The position numbers and the translations under genes were made by a program. A stretch of 64,000 nt of DNA. It comes from Odiellus spinosus. Lineage: Eukaryota; Arthropoda; Arachnida; Opiliones; Phalangiidae. The stretch is taken from contig OY987232.1 of assembly GCA_963920705.1 (NCBI GenBank), positions 16,183,726 to 16,247,725 of the forward strand, given 5' to 3'. The notes beneath the pieces are model-generated. The model worked only from the letters and a program-made list of their open reading frames with translations. It was not told the origin of the DNA and did not search any database. Shown here piece after piece: positions 21,701 through 33,800 of the stretch; within the stretch, counting starts at the first letter, position 1, and each line of letters opens with the position of its first letter.

Positions 21701-24700
21701 TAATAGGTGGAAAAACGGGTGTGGGATCCGTAGGTGGAATTAAACCTTTCTGTTCAACCGTACACCAAAACTGCCGTAACAAATCCATCACTATCATCTG
21801 TCCACCGATTCTTAAACAGATATCGGTGCATATCTTCAACGTGGCGGGTTCTGGTCCGCAAAGGGTGTTTCGTCCCATATGTGTCGACTTGTAACAGATT
21901 TCGTTGGTCAAATCACATCGCGTTGTTACCTTATTTTTCTTATCAAAGCACGCGCATATTCCATCTCCAACGCAGAACCACTTCTCTAACTCGCCTCCCA
22001 TTTCGTATTCGCAATGGTAATTGCAAGAATCATCTCCAACACATCTAGCGCGTACTAAGAGCGCGTTATTATCATATTCTTGCCATTTTTGGGGAGTTTC
22101 CTTGTTGTTCACATAGCAAAAGCAATCACCGTTCTTTTGGCATCGTACCCCGAAAGTGAACAAACGCTTGAAGCACAGAAACTGACAGTTTTGCATGTAG
22201 TCTTTGGATTCCTGACATTTCATCTCCTGGCCAAGTGGGGCTGTAAAGTAACAACCTAAGTTAGCAGCGTTGCAAACCTCTTTAATTTCCTGGTTAAATC
22301 TCTCGTTAACGCAGTAGCAATTGTTCGACGTGTCGCAGACGTAACTGTCCAATTTCTCTCCCAAAATATTGACGCAGTATGAGTAACAACTTTCAGTCGA
22401 ACTCAAGCATCCCTTTTCGTTTCTGATGACGGGTTGCTGAACTGCTCCACCTAGATTGATTGTAAATATCGTTTTTAAGTTTTCAAGTGGTCCAAAATCT
22501 CTCTGGACGTGAGGTTATGACTGTGACAACAGTGGTATGTTGGGGTAGAAGGAAATATATTTGGTCGCAGGGATATCTTTGTCTAATTTAAAGGCATATC
22601 TTTCTTGCTACATATCGTAGTCTTGAAAAATTTAACTTTTTTATTGCAGCAAATCGTTTTTTTACAATGTATCTATCTACTTTTTGCGTCGAATTTAGCC
22701 TTTTTCAGAGTTCTAACCATTTGCCAAAATGGGGCAAACTTTTGAAAGCAGTTGGTTTGCTAAGGTTGGATTTTGTTAGTTTAGTTTTATGAGAACTAGT
22801 TGGTTGTATATTTTGGTTTTCCCAACTTGTTAACCTCACCTCCGTTAGATTTTATCTATGCCTACATACCATTTTCTAGAACGTCGTTGGATAACATTCT
22901 CTCTAGCTGGGTCTGATCCATGTCGTTAAATATCATATTATTGATACTTCTCTTCGAATGCCTTGTAATGAATGTCGAAGTATCTGACGTCACTAGTCGT
23001 GGTCTTTCAATATACGAACTGGAATTAATCTCCCTTTTACCATTTCTGTCCATAATCTGTATGTTGGAACTTGGATTTAATTTATAATCAATGTTTTTCG
23101 TGACCATGTCAATCACTGACGACATTTGAGCGACTGAAGATTGAGTGTTTTCTACTCTGGGACTGTTTTCAGAAGGTTGAGGATAATGATCACGTGGTCT
23201 CTTACGATTGTGATGTCTTCTTCTGGCCGGTTTGGCCACTGATTCGTATTCCTGATTCATTTTATTCAACGGCTGGAAACTTATTTCTTTAACATCTTTA
23301 CCATCTTTGCCGAGTAAATGTTTTAGTTGCATCGCACGTTCTTCGTTAATTGTTTTAACAAAATCAATGTCCGATTTTGCTCTGCCTACCTTTTCCACGA
23401 TATCTTGGTACATCGGACTTAAGTTTGAACCACTGGATGATAGTTCCGAACTGTTGTAGCTAATTACCTTCAGACCAGGACCGTAATCAGGTGGGGGAAG
23501 ATAGATCACTAAAGGTTCGTCCGTTTTCGATGAGTTACCATCTTTGCTGGCTGCAATTCCACTTTTGAAAGACGGTTGCGATCTTGCATGAGACGTTGGT
23601 TTTACTTTCGTCTGTGATTCGCTGTTATTTATAAATCCTCTATACCTTTGAGGATGATTGGTCGGATCGAGATCTGTAGTTTGAAACGGGCTACTCTGAA
23701 TTGGAAGGGATTTCGATGAATCTTCAAACGGTGCAACCGTACTGCTCATATTATCGGGTACGCTGATGGTACAAATACAATTTCCGTCCATGTGGCAGGT
23801 GTCTTTGATGGCGGCGTATTTTTGGTAGCACATGAGTGAGCAGGCGCGGTCCGAATTGGCGCACAACCCAGCACCCAATGATATCTCTTCCGTACAAATC
23901 AAGTTGGTACAGTTTAGAACTGGGGATGGTGCGTCTTTACTTTTTTTCTTTAAGCAGTAGCAAGCCTTAGATAAAATAGATTAGTCTGGTTTAAAATATA
24001 GTTTGGAGAATGCAACATAAAAACAAGTGATTTATTTATCGATTTTTGTTTAAATTCTCACTTTAAAGAGAGATTACCATGATCCAATCAAAAATTGAAT
24101 TTTAACTATATTAAATAAAACCAGAAGCCGATGAAACCCTCCTTTGAAGTCTACTACTCTAATGTTCCATATAGCGCTCCTCTCTGTATGGGTAAAATTC
24201 CCAATTTTACGAGATCGGAGGGGTCCTACTTCATACCCCCCTGTCTACGGAAAATTGGAAATTCTCTCTCTGCACAAACGACGACGTTTTTTTGACGAAC
24301 TCCAAGGCTGCTAGAGATATTCGCTCGACGAACTCCCGCTCCGAAAATATCAGTCGTTAGGAGGCGTACGAATCGCGCTTTTTGAAACTAACCCATACAG
24401 AGAGGGGTAGACAAGACCCGGGAGTAATAGACTTCAAAGGAGGGTTTCATCAGCTTCTGATAAAACTTACATCCTGAAACGTGCATAATGAATGATCAAA
24501 ATCTTTCCCCAATCGTTGTTTGCAAATGACTTCGCACGAATCATCCTCACAATTTCCTGGGTATCTTACTGTTCGATCAACTAAAACAAGACCCTGACTA
24601 AGTAACTCTTCACAAGAATAGAATACGTTACTTCAGAGGTATATAATAACCCCCTTCGGGGGGAAGTATGAAAGCCCCTATACTACCAATGCTAAAAATC

Positions 24701-26723
24701 ACGAACAACAAGAGCCCGCTGCTGACTATCTAGGCCACTAGCTCGCGCTGGACTTCTCAATGTCGCTACTCTAGTAAATGGTCTTTGTATAAACAAGACG
24801 GCTTGATTTGTGTTTAGAACTTCCTGTCTCGGGAGTCAGGCTGTCTGTTAAATTGGAGTCGAAGGTTGACTTCAGCTCGCGAGTTCCGGAAGCGCGCGTA
24901 GGGAAAATTAAGTGAGGTTCAAAATGGTGTAACTATTTTTTGGGAGTAAAGCGGTGTGTCGATCCGCCGCGATTTACGCCGGGCACTTGTTCGTCGATTT
25001 TGCCTACCTTTCATACTTCCTACCGAAGGGGTTATTATATACCTATGGTTACTTACATAAGCTCTTGAAGGTGAATTGTCCTGGTATTGTTTGGTTCGTG
25101 ACCTTGCCATCAACAATCCATTTCAAATTACCAACCATTTCGTTTTTGGAATGTAATCCCTTGCGGATACTCGTCACTGTATCCAGGATGGTGACGCAAT
25201 AACACTTTTCTTTGTGACAAACGGACAGTCTCGTTTCATATTCGAGATTACACATTTGCTCACAAGCTCCCTCGAAATGACATAAAATCGAACCAATGGA
25301 ATTCGCTTCCCAACATAATCTAAATCCCAGACAATAGTAATCGACGTATTTTAAGGTTCGTTTAAAAAACATAACAGTAGTATGTTAAAAATACTTTGCA
25401 AATGATTGATCAAGCAGCTAGGGTTTCTAGAAACGACATAATTACTAGCAGAAGCCGATGAAACCCTCCTTTGAAGTCTATTACTCCCGGGTCTTGTCTA
25501 CCCCTCTCTGTATGGGTTATTCTCAAAAGGCGCGATTCGTACGCCTCCTAACGGTAGATATTTTCGGAGCTGGAGTTCGTCGAGCGAATATCTCTAGCAG
25601 CTTTGGAGTTCGTCCAAAAAACGTCGTCGTTTGTGGAGAGAGAGAATTTCCAATTTTCCGTAGACAGGGGGTATGAAGTAGGACCCCTCCGATCTCGTAA
25701 AATTGTGAATTTTACCCATACAGAGAGGAGCACTATATGGAACATTAGAGTAGTAGACTTCAAAGGAGGATTTCATCTACTTCTGTTACTAGGTAACTTA
25801 CCTGGAAGCACATTCATCGAATGGTGGTTCAATGTAGCCGGTTCTTTTCAAGCAAAAGCAATCTTTGTTGTTGACGCAAACTGCTCGCTTGAAATCGGCG
25901 GCGAATTTGTCAAGGCACAATTTAAGACAAGCCCCGGAACTGTATACGCAAGCGTAAGGGAAAACGAATGACCTCTCACCTGGTCCTTCACTTTTGTTTC
26001 TTGTTGACAGTACTGAATTAAACAACGACATGGATACCAATCACCAGCAAATAACATACAATCACTGTTCTTTGAAATTGATCCCTCCAACCAATCGCGT
26101 AACGCCTTGCCTTCCAGCGAACAAAATACTCGTGACACGCGCTATGTCAAGCGCAATTACAGCGCGAGATTTGATAGCCACGAGCATTTTGTTCGCTGGA
26201 AGGCAAGGCGTTACGCGATTGGTTGGAGCTGCACAATTTTAAAGAACAATGAAATAATATTTTGGCCTTTAATTAGAATATTATCCGCGTTATACGTTCG
26301 GATAAAAAAATTTAAAATTTATTTTCGAGAAAAATTATGAGTAAAAAGATGATTTAAAATCTTAGTTTCGTTGTTTTATTTATATTCTTCGAATTAAAAG
26401 TCAATTTGAAATGTTTTTCTTATATTTTAGACTAATTCTGGAAACGCGAATGTTTCTTATCCATCGTTATACGTTTGAATACGAGTAATTTGTAGATAGA
26501 TAAAGCGCCAAACGCTTATCTTCGGGTAAACCTTTTAACAATTATACGAATATACAAATTTTATTTTTAGTTACAATTTATCCGAAAATAAAATATCTGA
26601 AAATATACGAATAACAGAAGGTAATGGATCGATCCGATTCCGAGCTATAATTATTTAATTTAATGGAATTTTACCTATTGTTTGAAGCGCAAATATAACT
26701 AATGTTACTTTTAAGCTGTTCAT
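18786..26723 (-). CDS. Secreted multi-module six-cysteine (CS-alpha-beta-like) protein, minus-strand paralogue
   Basis: Predicted 1606-residue secreted protein from nine exons: 26723-26675, 26012-25802, 25319-25057, 24580-24471, 23965-22870, 22450-20444, 20358-20017, 19590-19243, 19180-18786. All junctions are GT-AG; 4821 nt close in one frame. Exon 1 encodes a signal peptide, MNSLKVTLVIFALQTIG. About 16 modules follow, in pairs, each with C-x(n)-C-x3-C-x(n)-C-x(n)-C-x-C, the spacing of defensin-type CS-alpha-beta folds, with a C...C...G linker inside each pair. Exon 5 adds a Ser/Asn/basic region with LPPPDYGPG; exon 6 holds three module pairs split by PVFPPIDPGPG repeats. Modules match the second half of the plus gene in order. 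Two modules have an incomplete cysteine set. It ends soon after the last module and lacks the Ser/Gly tail of its paralogue. Fold and role are inferred; no named family recognised. Confidence 0.85.
19611..19947. mobile_element. Family A MITE, copy 7
   Basis: 337 bp with an exact 7-bp duplication GTAATAA (19604-19610, 19948-19954). In an intron of the minus gene, its left end 20 bp from the acceptor of exon 19590-19243. Confidence 0.92.
20940..21738 (-). repeat. Coding Pro-rich repeat array (PVFPPIDPGPG)
   Basis: About 25-30 tandem variants of an 11-17 residue unit around PVFPPI-(D/G)-PG-P, encoded inside exon 22450-20444 of the minus gene. A higher-order duplication is visible: the block near 20991-21140 is repeated almost identically near 21165-21300. 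The plus paralogue has a Thr/Pro/Lys-rich stretch at the same position instead. Open frames on the other strand here are by-products of the repeat. Confidence 0.85.
24002..24056. mobile_element. Family D terminal fragment
   Basis: GGAGAATGCAACATAAAAAC followed by AAGTGATTTATTTATCG: left end of D only, in an intron of the minus gene close to the 23965 acceptor. Confidence 0.55.
24122..24459. mobile_element. Family A MITE, copy 8
   Basis: 338 bp with an exact 7-bp duplication ATAAAAC (24115-24121, 24460-24466). Lies 12 bp from exon 24580-24471 of the minus gene, immediately past its donor. Confidence 0.92.
24634..25047. mobile_element. Family B MITE, copy 2
   Basis: 414 bp with an exact 7-bp duplication GTTACTT (24627-24633, 25048-25054). 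The right copy of the duplication overlaps the splice donor (GTAAGT on minus, 25051-25056) of exon 25319-25057, so the element entered the first bases of that intron. Confidence 0.9.
25449..25785. mobile_element. Family A MITE, copy 9
   Basis: 337 bp with an exact 7-bp duplication TTACTAG (25442-25448, 25786-25792). Ends 17 bp from exon 26012-25802, just inside the intron behind its donor. Confidence 0.92.
26058..26253. mobile_element. Short palindromic element (family J)
   Basis: About 196 bp. Arms of about 50 bp (CCAACCAATCGCGTAACGCC / GGCGTTACGCGATTGGTTGG) extend outward to GTTCTTTGAAATTG and CAATTTTAAAGAAC. Single copy in the window, in intron 1 of the minus gene. Confidence 0.65.
26272..26648. 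mobile_element. Family E (subtype b) MITE, truncated
   Basis: From TTAGAATATTATCCGCGTTA to CGATTCCGAGCTATA, matching the right two thirds of the 47818-48369 copy. In intron 1 of the minus gene. Confidence 0.75.
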
Positions 26724-27855
26724 TTCGTGGCGTTGCAGATTTTTAACTTGTCATGCTAAATAATACGAAACATTATAATTGTTGTTGAAAAAAAAACGTT
26801 TTTTTTTTTACTCAAGATTAGTTTTATCTAGAGAAACGTCAATGCCTAAGAATGTTTGATGAAATTAAATACTTAATTTAATATTTGTGATAATTAAAAT
26901 AAATTAAGGTAATCAGCACGTTTCCATTGAAACTAATATAAGATCGAGTAAAGTCACGAAAATACAATAATAATATAATTCCAAAACAAAACCCTATCAT
27001 ATTCAGAATAAATTATAAAATATCATTAGAAAATGATGAAAATTAAAGGGAAACTTGGAGCTGAAAACTGACTAGAGCTCGAAATCGGATCGATCCATTA
27101 TCTTCCGTTATTCGTATATTTTCAGATATTTTATTTTTGGATTAAATTGTTTGTAACTAAAAAATGAAATTTAAATATTCGTATAATTGTTAAAAGGTTT
27201 ACCCGAAGATAAGAAATTTGCCGCTTTATCTATCTACAAATTACTCGTATTCAAACGTATAACGATGGATAAGAAACATTCGCGTTTCCAGAATTAGTCT
27301 AAAATATAAGAAACAATATTTCAAATTGACTTTTAATTCGAAGAATATAAATAAAACGACGAAACTAAGATTTTAAATCATCTTTTTATTCGTTATTTTT
27401 CACGAAAATAAATTTAAATTTGTTTTATCCGAACGTATAACGTCTATAATATTCTAAGATAAGTTGCCATTTTTGGATAAAAACGGATATGGATTATGTT
27501 TTTTAATTTATCTTCGAATAAGTTAACTCGATTGAAAATTAGTCTATTTTTAATGATACATATAATATACATCAGAATTTAGTAGATTTTATCCAATTAA
27601 TAAATATTATACCGATTCCGAGCTCTATTCCTAACGAAACACGATCTTAAATTATTTTCGAGAACGTGCTGATTATCGTAATTTATATTAATTATCGTGA
27701 ATATTAATTAAACCGTTAGTGTTTAATTTCATTATATATTTTTTCGCATTGACCATTAAAATAAAAAGCAATCTCTAGTCCAAAAATAGGGTTATTTTTC
27801 TTGTATTATTCAGATGTTTCGGACTAAAAAAAAGTTGAAAATAAAATAGAACGCC
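26724..27855. promoter_or_regulatory. Divergent intergenic region between the two giant genes
   Basis: 1132 bp separate the two facing start codons (26723 on minus, 27856 on plus). Both promoters must lie here or in shared flanks, unless further non-coding first exons exist. About half of it is a family E MITE (27073-27627). TATATATTTTTT near 27731-27742 is the only TATA-like element I can point to for the plus gene. Bidirectional control is an inference from geometry. Confidence 0.6.
27073..27627. mobile_element. Family E (subtype b) MITE, full length
   Basis: 555 bp, TAGAGCTCGAAATCGG to CCGATTCCGAGCTCTA. Flanks do not give a clear 8-bp match. Lies midway between the two divergent genes. 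Confidence 0.8.
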
Positions 27856-30800
27856 ATGAAAATGAATCGTTTAAAAGTTATATTTATTTTATTTGGACTT
27901 CAAGAAATAGGTATTGTATTATAATTAATATAATATCATGTTTAAAAATATTAATAATTATTTCAAATTGACTTGAATTTAAAAAATGTTAAAGTTCACG
28001 AAATTATTTTCACCTCAGGCCCAATTAACAGGCTTTAACATAGCAAAAAAAAATGTGTACAACCCTAGACGAACCTTTTTTACTTGTAAATTAGAGGATT
28101 GTCTGGATGTTGTCTAAAATTGTGTTTAGTTGTCTAAAATTGTGTTTTGTTGTCTAAAATTGTCTTGAAGCTGCCTAAAATTATCTTGAAGTTGCCTAAA
28201 AGTTGTTTTGAAGTTGCCTAACTACATTAAATAATTCTTTGTAACGTGATACTTAGGAATAAGGAAGGATTTTAAATATACCCTTATAATTCTATTTTAA
28301 TCCCAACAGAAGCCGATGAAACCCTCCTTTGAAGTCTACTACTCCAATGTTCCATATAGCGCTCCTCTCTGTATGGGTAAAATTCCCAATTTTAGGAGTT
28401 AGAAGGGGTCCTACTTCATCCCCCCTGTCTACGGAAAATTGGAAATTCTCTCTCTCCACAAACGACGACGTTTTTGGACGAACTCCAAGGCTGCTAGAGA
28501 TATTCGCTCGACGAACTCCCGCTCCGAAAACATCTACCGTTAGGAGGCGTACTAATCGCGCCTTTTGAGAATAACCCATACAGAGAGGGGTAGACAAGAC
28601 CAGGGAGTAACAGACTTCAAAGGAGGGTTTCATCGGCTTCTGGTCCCAAGTAAAGCATCTGATTGAAAAATATATCCTGAACTAATTTTTAGGAATAGCG
28701 GATTTGGTGTATGATCGCTCAGGGATTATCCAAGGAGGATGCCAAGACGAGGAAACGGACAAAGATTCTAGATGCGAACGATCATGTCAGATGCAACGAG
28801 GTATGTTGCACGGCCATTGCTTCAAGAGCCAGGACTGTTATTGCGTTCGAAGCACCCTTGATCATAAATACACCGAGAGAAAATGCCTAGTTAAACGGGA
28901 TTGCTACTTCGTCTACAATGTTGGACGCGCTCTTTGCTCCAAATCGGATCCAGAGGCATGCGAATTTGTTTGCAAAAAATGGTACCAAACCAGGAAATAC
29001 GAATGTAATAGCGACGGGTGGTGTACTTGCTGGCAATTCGACTATGAACCACAAAATCTTGCCCGTAAGTAAGCTTAATACTATCAGCAAAGCTCGAGGT
29101 AAATGTACCGACTTTTTTGTTTCATTGTTTCAGTTGGAAATCCTAATGAGCACAGTATGATGGTTGGAGATTCAAAGTGCCAGAAGAGCGAAGATTGCTC
29201 ATTGGCGTGTCCTTCTTTCTACCACTTACAAATGTGTCTTTACGAGCAGTGTTTCTGTCTGAAAATCAACAGTAATTACAAACCGCAGCTGCTGTGTAAT
29301 ATCTTCAAGGAAAAGGAACAGTGCGACATCGTCTACAATCTGGGAAATCAACTGTGCACCATCGAAAAAAAAGGCCCTTGCAAGACCATTTGCAAAAACG
29401 TCATGGGGGCCGACCATTACGAATGTCATCGATTGGACAACGTTTGTAGATGTTTCCTGCCACATCCCAGTAAGTAAAATGTATTTACTCTATCGTTGCC
29501 TACGACATAACTTAGTTGATGCGCCAGTGTTATGAGCTGATCTGAATTCAGTAGACGCGTTAGTGTGTAGTGTTATGGGACGCTCGTTAGTTGTAATGTA
29601 AATACAATAGGTCTATGGTTACATAAGAACTATGTATTATCGTGTGAAGGCATTTCATATTGTACCTATTATGTTTAGAATTGCTATCGACCGATAGAGG
29701 TTCGGTATTTCCAAAAATGTGTTACTTGGCCATTGAACATTGCTACAATCTGTGCAAGGTTTTATTTGGCGAAGATTACGATTCCAATTGGTGCGTTGAA
29801 GACGCTTGCTATTGCTTAACGAAAAAGGGTCGAAAAGAACCCCAATTCAGTAATTGCGACAACAAAGATTGCGTCGATAATCTTAGTTTGGGTCAATTCC
29901 TTTGCGGAACCAATGACGATGGCGCTTGTCCCGAAATGTGTTACAAAGAATACAAAACAAAGATGTATAAATGTAACAGACGAACTCGCGAATGCGTTTG
30001 CTTAGTTAAAAAGAAAAATACCGAGCCAAAGCGTGTTGTCAAAATGAAGGAGATAAGTTTAAATAAATCTGACATACCTGAGGATAAAAATAACACTAAC
30101 GAAATTATCATAAAATTGGAAACGAGCGAAAAATCGGAACGAAGCCCAAAGAATTCTGGTAACAGAGCAGACCATAACGTTGTTCAGACTGAGAGAACTA
30201 ATACTTTTACAACATTAACGAAGAATTACATGACCAATTATGACCAGGACGACCTTAATTTTGAGAAAAAACAAGGTAAGTTGAAATTTTTATGCTAAAC
30301 GTGAAACATTAACTATATTAGTAACTAACAAAACCAGGCGCAAATCTGCCGAGGCTTAGTTGCCAAGGCTTAGCAGTTTTTGTTAAGAAAGACATTGACA
30401 GAAATAATTCAAATCGATGTCTGTTGTTAATAGGCCTATATCAGAAGCCGATGAAACCCTCCTTTGAAGTCTACTACTCCAATGTTCCATATAGCGCTCC
30501 TCTCTGTATGGGTAAAATTCCCAATTTTACGAGTTAGAAGGGATCCTACTTCATCCCCCCTGTCTACGGAAAATTGGAAATTCTCTCTCTCCACAAACGA
30601 CGACGTTTTTTGGACGAACTCCAAGGCTGCTAGAGATATTCGCTCGACGAGCTCCCGCTCCGAAAACATCTACCGTTAGGAGGCGTACGAATCGCGCCTT
30701 TTGAGAATAACCCATACAGAGAGGGGTAGACAAGACCCGGGAGTAATAGACTTCAAAGGAGGGTTTCATCGGCTTCTGCCTATATGAAATAGATATACAA

Positions 30801-33800
30801 GGTTAAAGTTTTTGATTAAGTTAAGATTTATGTACTTGTTGATGGCCTACAGCAAATATTTAATTTTGAACTTGCCTTAGAATTATCGAAAATAGACGAG
30901 ATGAAGGAAATGCAAATAGATTTACCAGATAATACAGAGACCAAGAAAGCGTCGAATAATTTCAGAAACAACAACATGGAACGCGATCAAAGAGGTAATT
31001 TTGATTATTATTCTATTTCAATTGTTGTAAGGTTGCATTCTCCCTTTAAACCTTCGAAACATTTATGAGAGCATTTCTTTTATCATCAGTTATACCAAAA
31101 ATTGTGTTAATCACACTAATTCTTGATATTTGAAGTATCTCCTTTGTATATACGTTAAAATATATAGTTATATTCATTTAATTTTATTTTCGTTGACTTA
31201 GATATTAATTTAAGTGACAACAGCGCCAAACCTGGTAAGTTTATAGATCTATGTAGATTAAGAAATGGTATTTGGAACAGGTACTTGCAAAAAATAAAAT
31301 AAAATAAAATAAAAAACACTTTCGGAAAGAAGACACGTGGTATAACCAGCCAATAAAAGATAATCTTGCAAGGTTAATCTATCCCCGGTAATATCTCGAG
31401 TCTCAAGATTCAGGGTATGGTTTAGGCAGAGCGAAAGTAAACTATATCTCTTCTCTCCGCGCCCGTAGACGCGAACTATTGGATAGCTCGCGTGAAAAGG
31501 CAAAGGGATGGAATGAATTTTCCCCCCAGAGAAGCCCTTTTTCTCCTTAATCTCTTAATCTCTAAGATTGTAATCAGTGACACCAAGGTCCAATTGACCT
31601 TGAAACTTGACGTACTTGTTCCAAGCACATATGTATCATTTGTCCATATCTGAAACGGCCTAAAATATAAATACTTAAAACCCGGGGATAATTAAGATTC
31701 AACACCAGTCTTGTACGACGCCATTGAAATATGGGGTCCATGCCAAGAAGGGCAGAACTCCAAATGTTACCATTCTTGCAAAGTGAGACTCGATTCCAAC
31801 CTTCGTCAACAGGTTTGCGTCGACGTCGATGTCTGCGTTTGTTTAGCGAAATTCGGGAATCGAAAGCCCGCTTATGAACTTTGCAAAGCAGACAATTGTA
31901 TCGAAGTCATCTCTATCGGTTACGCGCTCTGCCGGAGTAGACAAAGCCACGCCTGCGAACGCGTCTGTTATCTTGAGTTTGATACTCTCATGTCTGGTCA
32001 GTACTTTAACTTAACCTAACAAGTTTCAAACCTAGATTTGACGAGCCAGGGTTGTAGGTTTGAAGAGCCAGGGTTGTTTGTTTGAGGAGCCTTGGTTGTT
32101 TGTCAGAGGAGCCTTGGTTGTAGGTTTGACGAGCCAGGGCTTGAGGTTTGACTAACCAGGTTGTAGATTTGACGAGCAAGGGTTGTAGATTTGACGACCC
32201 ATGGTTGTTGGTTTGACGAGCCAAGGCTGTAAGTTTGACTAGCCAGGTTGTAGATTTGACGAGCCAGGGCTGTAGGTTTGCCGAACCAGGGTTTTAGGTT
32301 TGACTATTGACTAGCCACGGTTGTAGATTTGACGAGCCAGGGTTGTAGGTTTGACGAGCCAGGGTTGTGGGTTTGAAAAGCCAGGACTCTAAGTTTGACA
32401 AGCCATATGGTCATGGTCGCGATCGTGACAAATACGTTTAGACACAAAATCATACATGATAGGTTGTTCGGATGACGGTCATTGTTTATGCGGCATGTTC
32501 ATCGATCCCGAATCCAACCTCGAAAAGCCAGTTACGATTCCAGTCAGTTCCGACATTCCCAGCATCACTCGTGCTCATCTAGGTCCAGACCAATTAAAAG
32601 CCTTGAAGTTCATGCCAGCGAGTATGTATTCAGTTGTTCAGTCCTTTACTTACAACTGAAAAAGAGTCAGGCTCGAAACGTCTGTTTAATATTAATTTTA
32701 CTCCTAAAAAATACTTGTTCAAATTGAGTGCACATCATCAACTTATATTGAAACATATAAAATCACTGTTACAGAATCTTTCAACAAAAGTAACGAAGCA
32801 ACGACAATTGCGAATTTCAGAAGTAACAAATTAACTACACCTACAAAGAAAACGACGACAATCACGAGAAAAACGCCAACAACGACGAAAACGCCGACAA
32901 CAGAAACGCCCTCAACGACGACAACGCCCTCAACGACGACAATGCCTACAACGACAACGACGACAGCGCCCACAACGACGACAACAACTATGCCTACAAC
33001 ACCAACAACGTCAACAGCGACCTCAACGACGACAATGCCTACAACGACAACGACGACAGCGCCGACAACGACGACAACAACTATGCCTACAACACCAACA
33101 GCGTCAACAACGACAACTACGCAAACAATGCCAAGATCAACAACGCCAAAAACAAGCATCAGTTCCATGAACAACGTAATCATAACGGCATCAAAAACAA
33201 CCTCTAGTAAGCTTCGTATTTCATTTTTTTTTTAGAATGGGAGTGAACCATGTTGGTACATGGAACTCATCTCAATTTAGCTTCAAATATTGGAAAAAAA
33301 AAACAATCCCGTGCATGTATGCTAGAAAGTAACCAAGGTTCGAGGTATTTTTGGTAGAGATGAGGGAGATTTTGTTAGCTACATCATAAAGTCGCCAAAA
33401 TAGTTGTTTCTTTCTCTTTCTTTTGTACTCTCCGTCCTATGAAAAGACGAATTCTATCAAAATGTTCGTGATATGATGATGTTTTTCGTGATTTATTTAG
33501 TCATAGTTCGGTATCGTGATGTGGGGTTTTTCTTGATATAGTTCCGTCATCAATTAGTAAAACTAAAGGTCCTGGGGAAAGGTCCTACGTTTTCCAAAAC
33601 GCTTGCGTTTACAGTCCAGGTGCTTGTCTTAAACTGTGTCTCGACAAATTCGCCGCCGATTTCAAACGGGCTATTTGTGTCGACAATCTTAATTGCTTTT
33701 GTTTGAAGAAAACCGGTTTCCTAGAACCACCGTTTGATAAATGCAGCTCCAGGTAAGATAGGTTTGGAAACATACCTTTTGCAAACTGACCTCCAAATAT

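Noticed and set aside
26013-26075. Minus-strand stretch with CMLFAGDWYPCRC, considered as part of a cysteine module
   Set aside because: Not in frame with the paralogue-supported exon 26012-25802, lacks CxxxC, and overlaps the edge of a palindromic element.
32743-33183. Val-rich 146-codon frame on the minus strand
   Set aside because: Antisense of the ACA/ACG Thr repeat in exon 9 of the plus gene.
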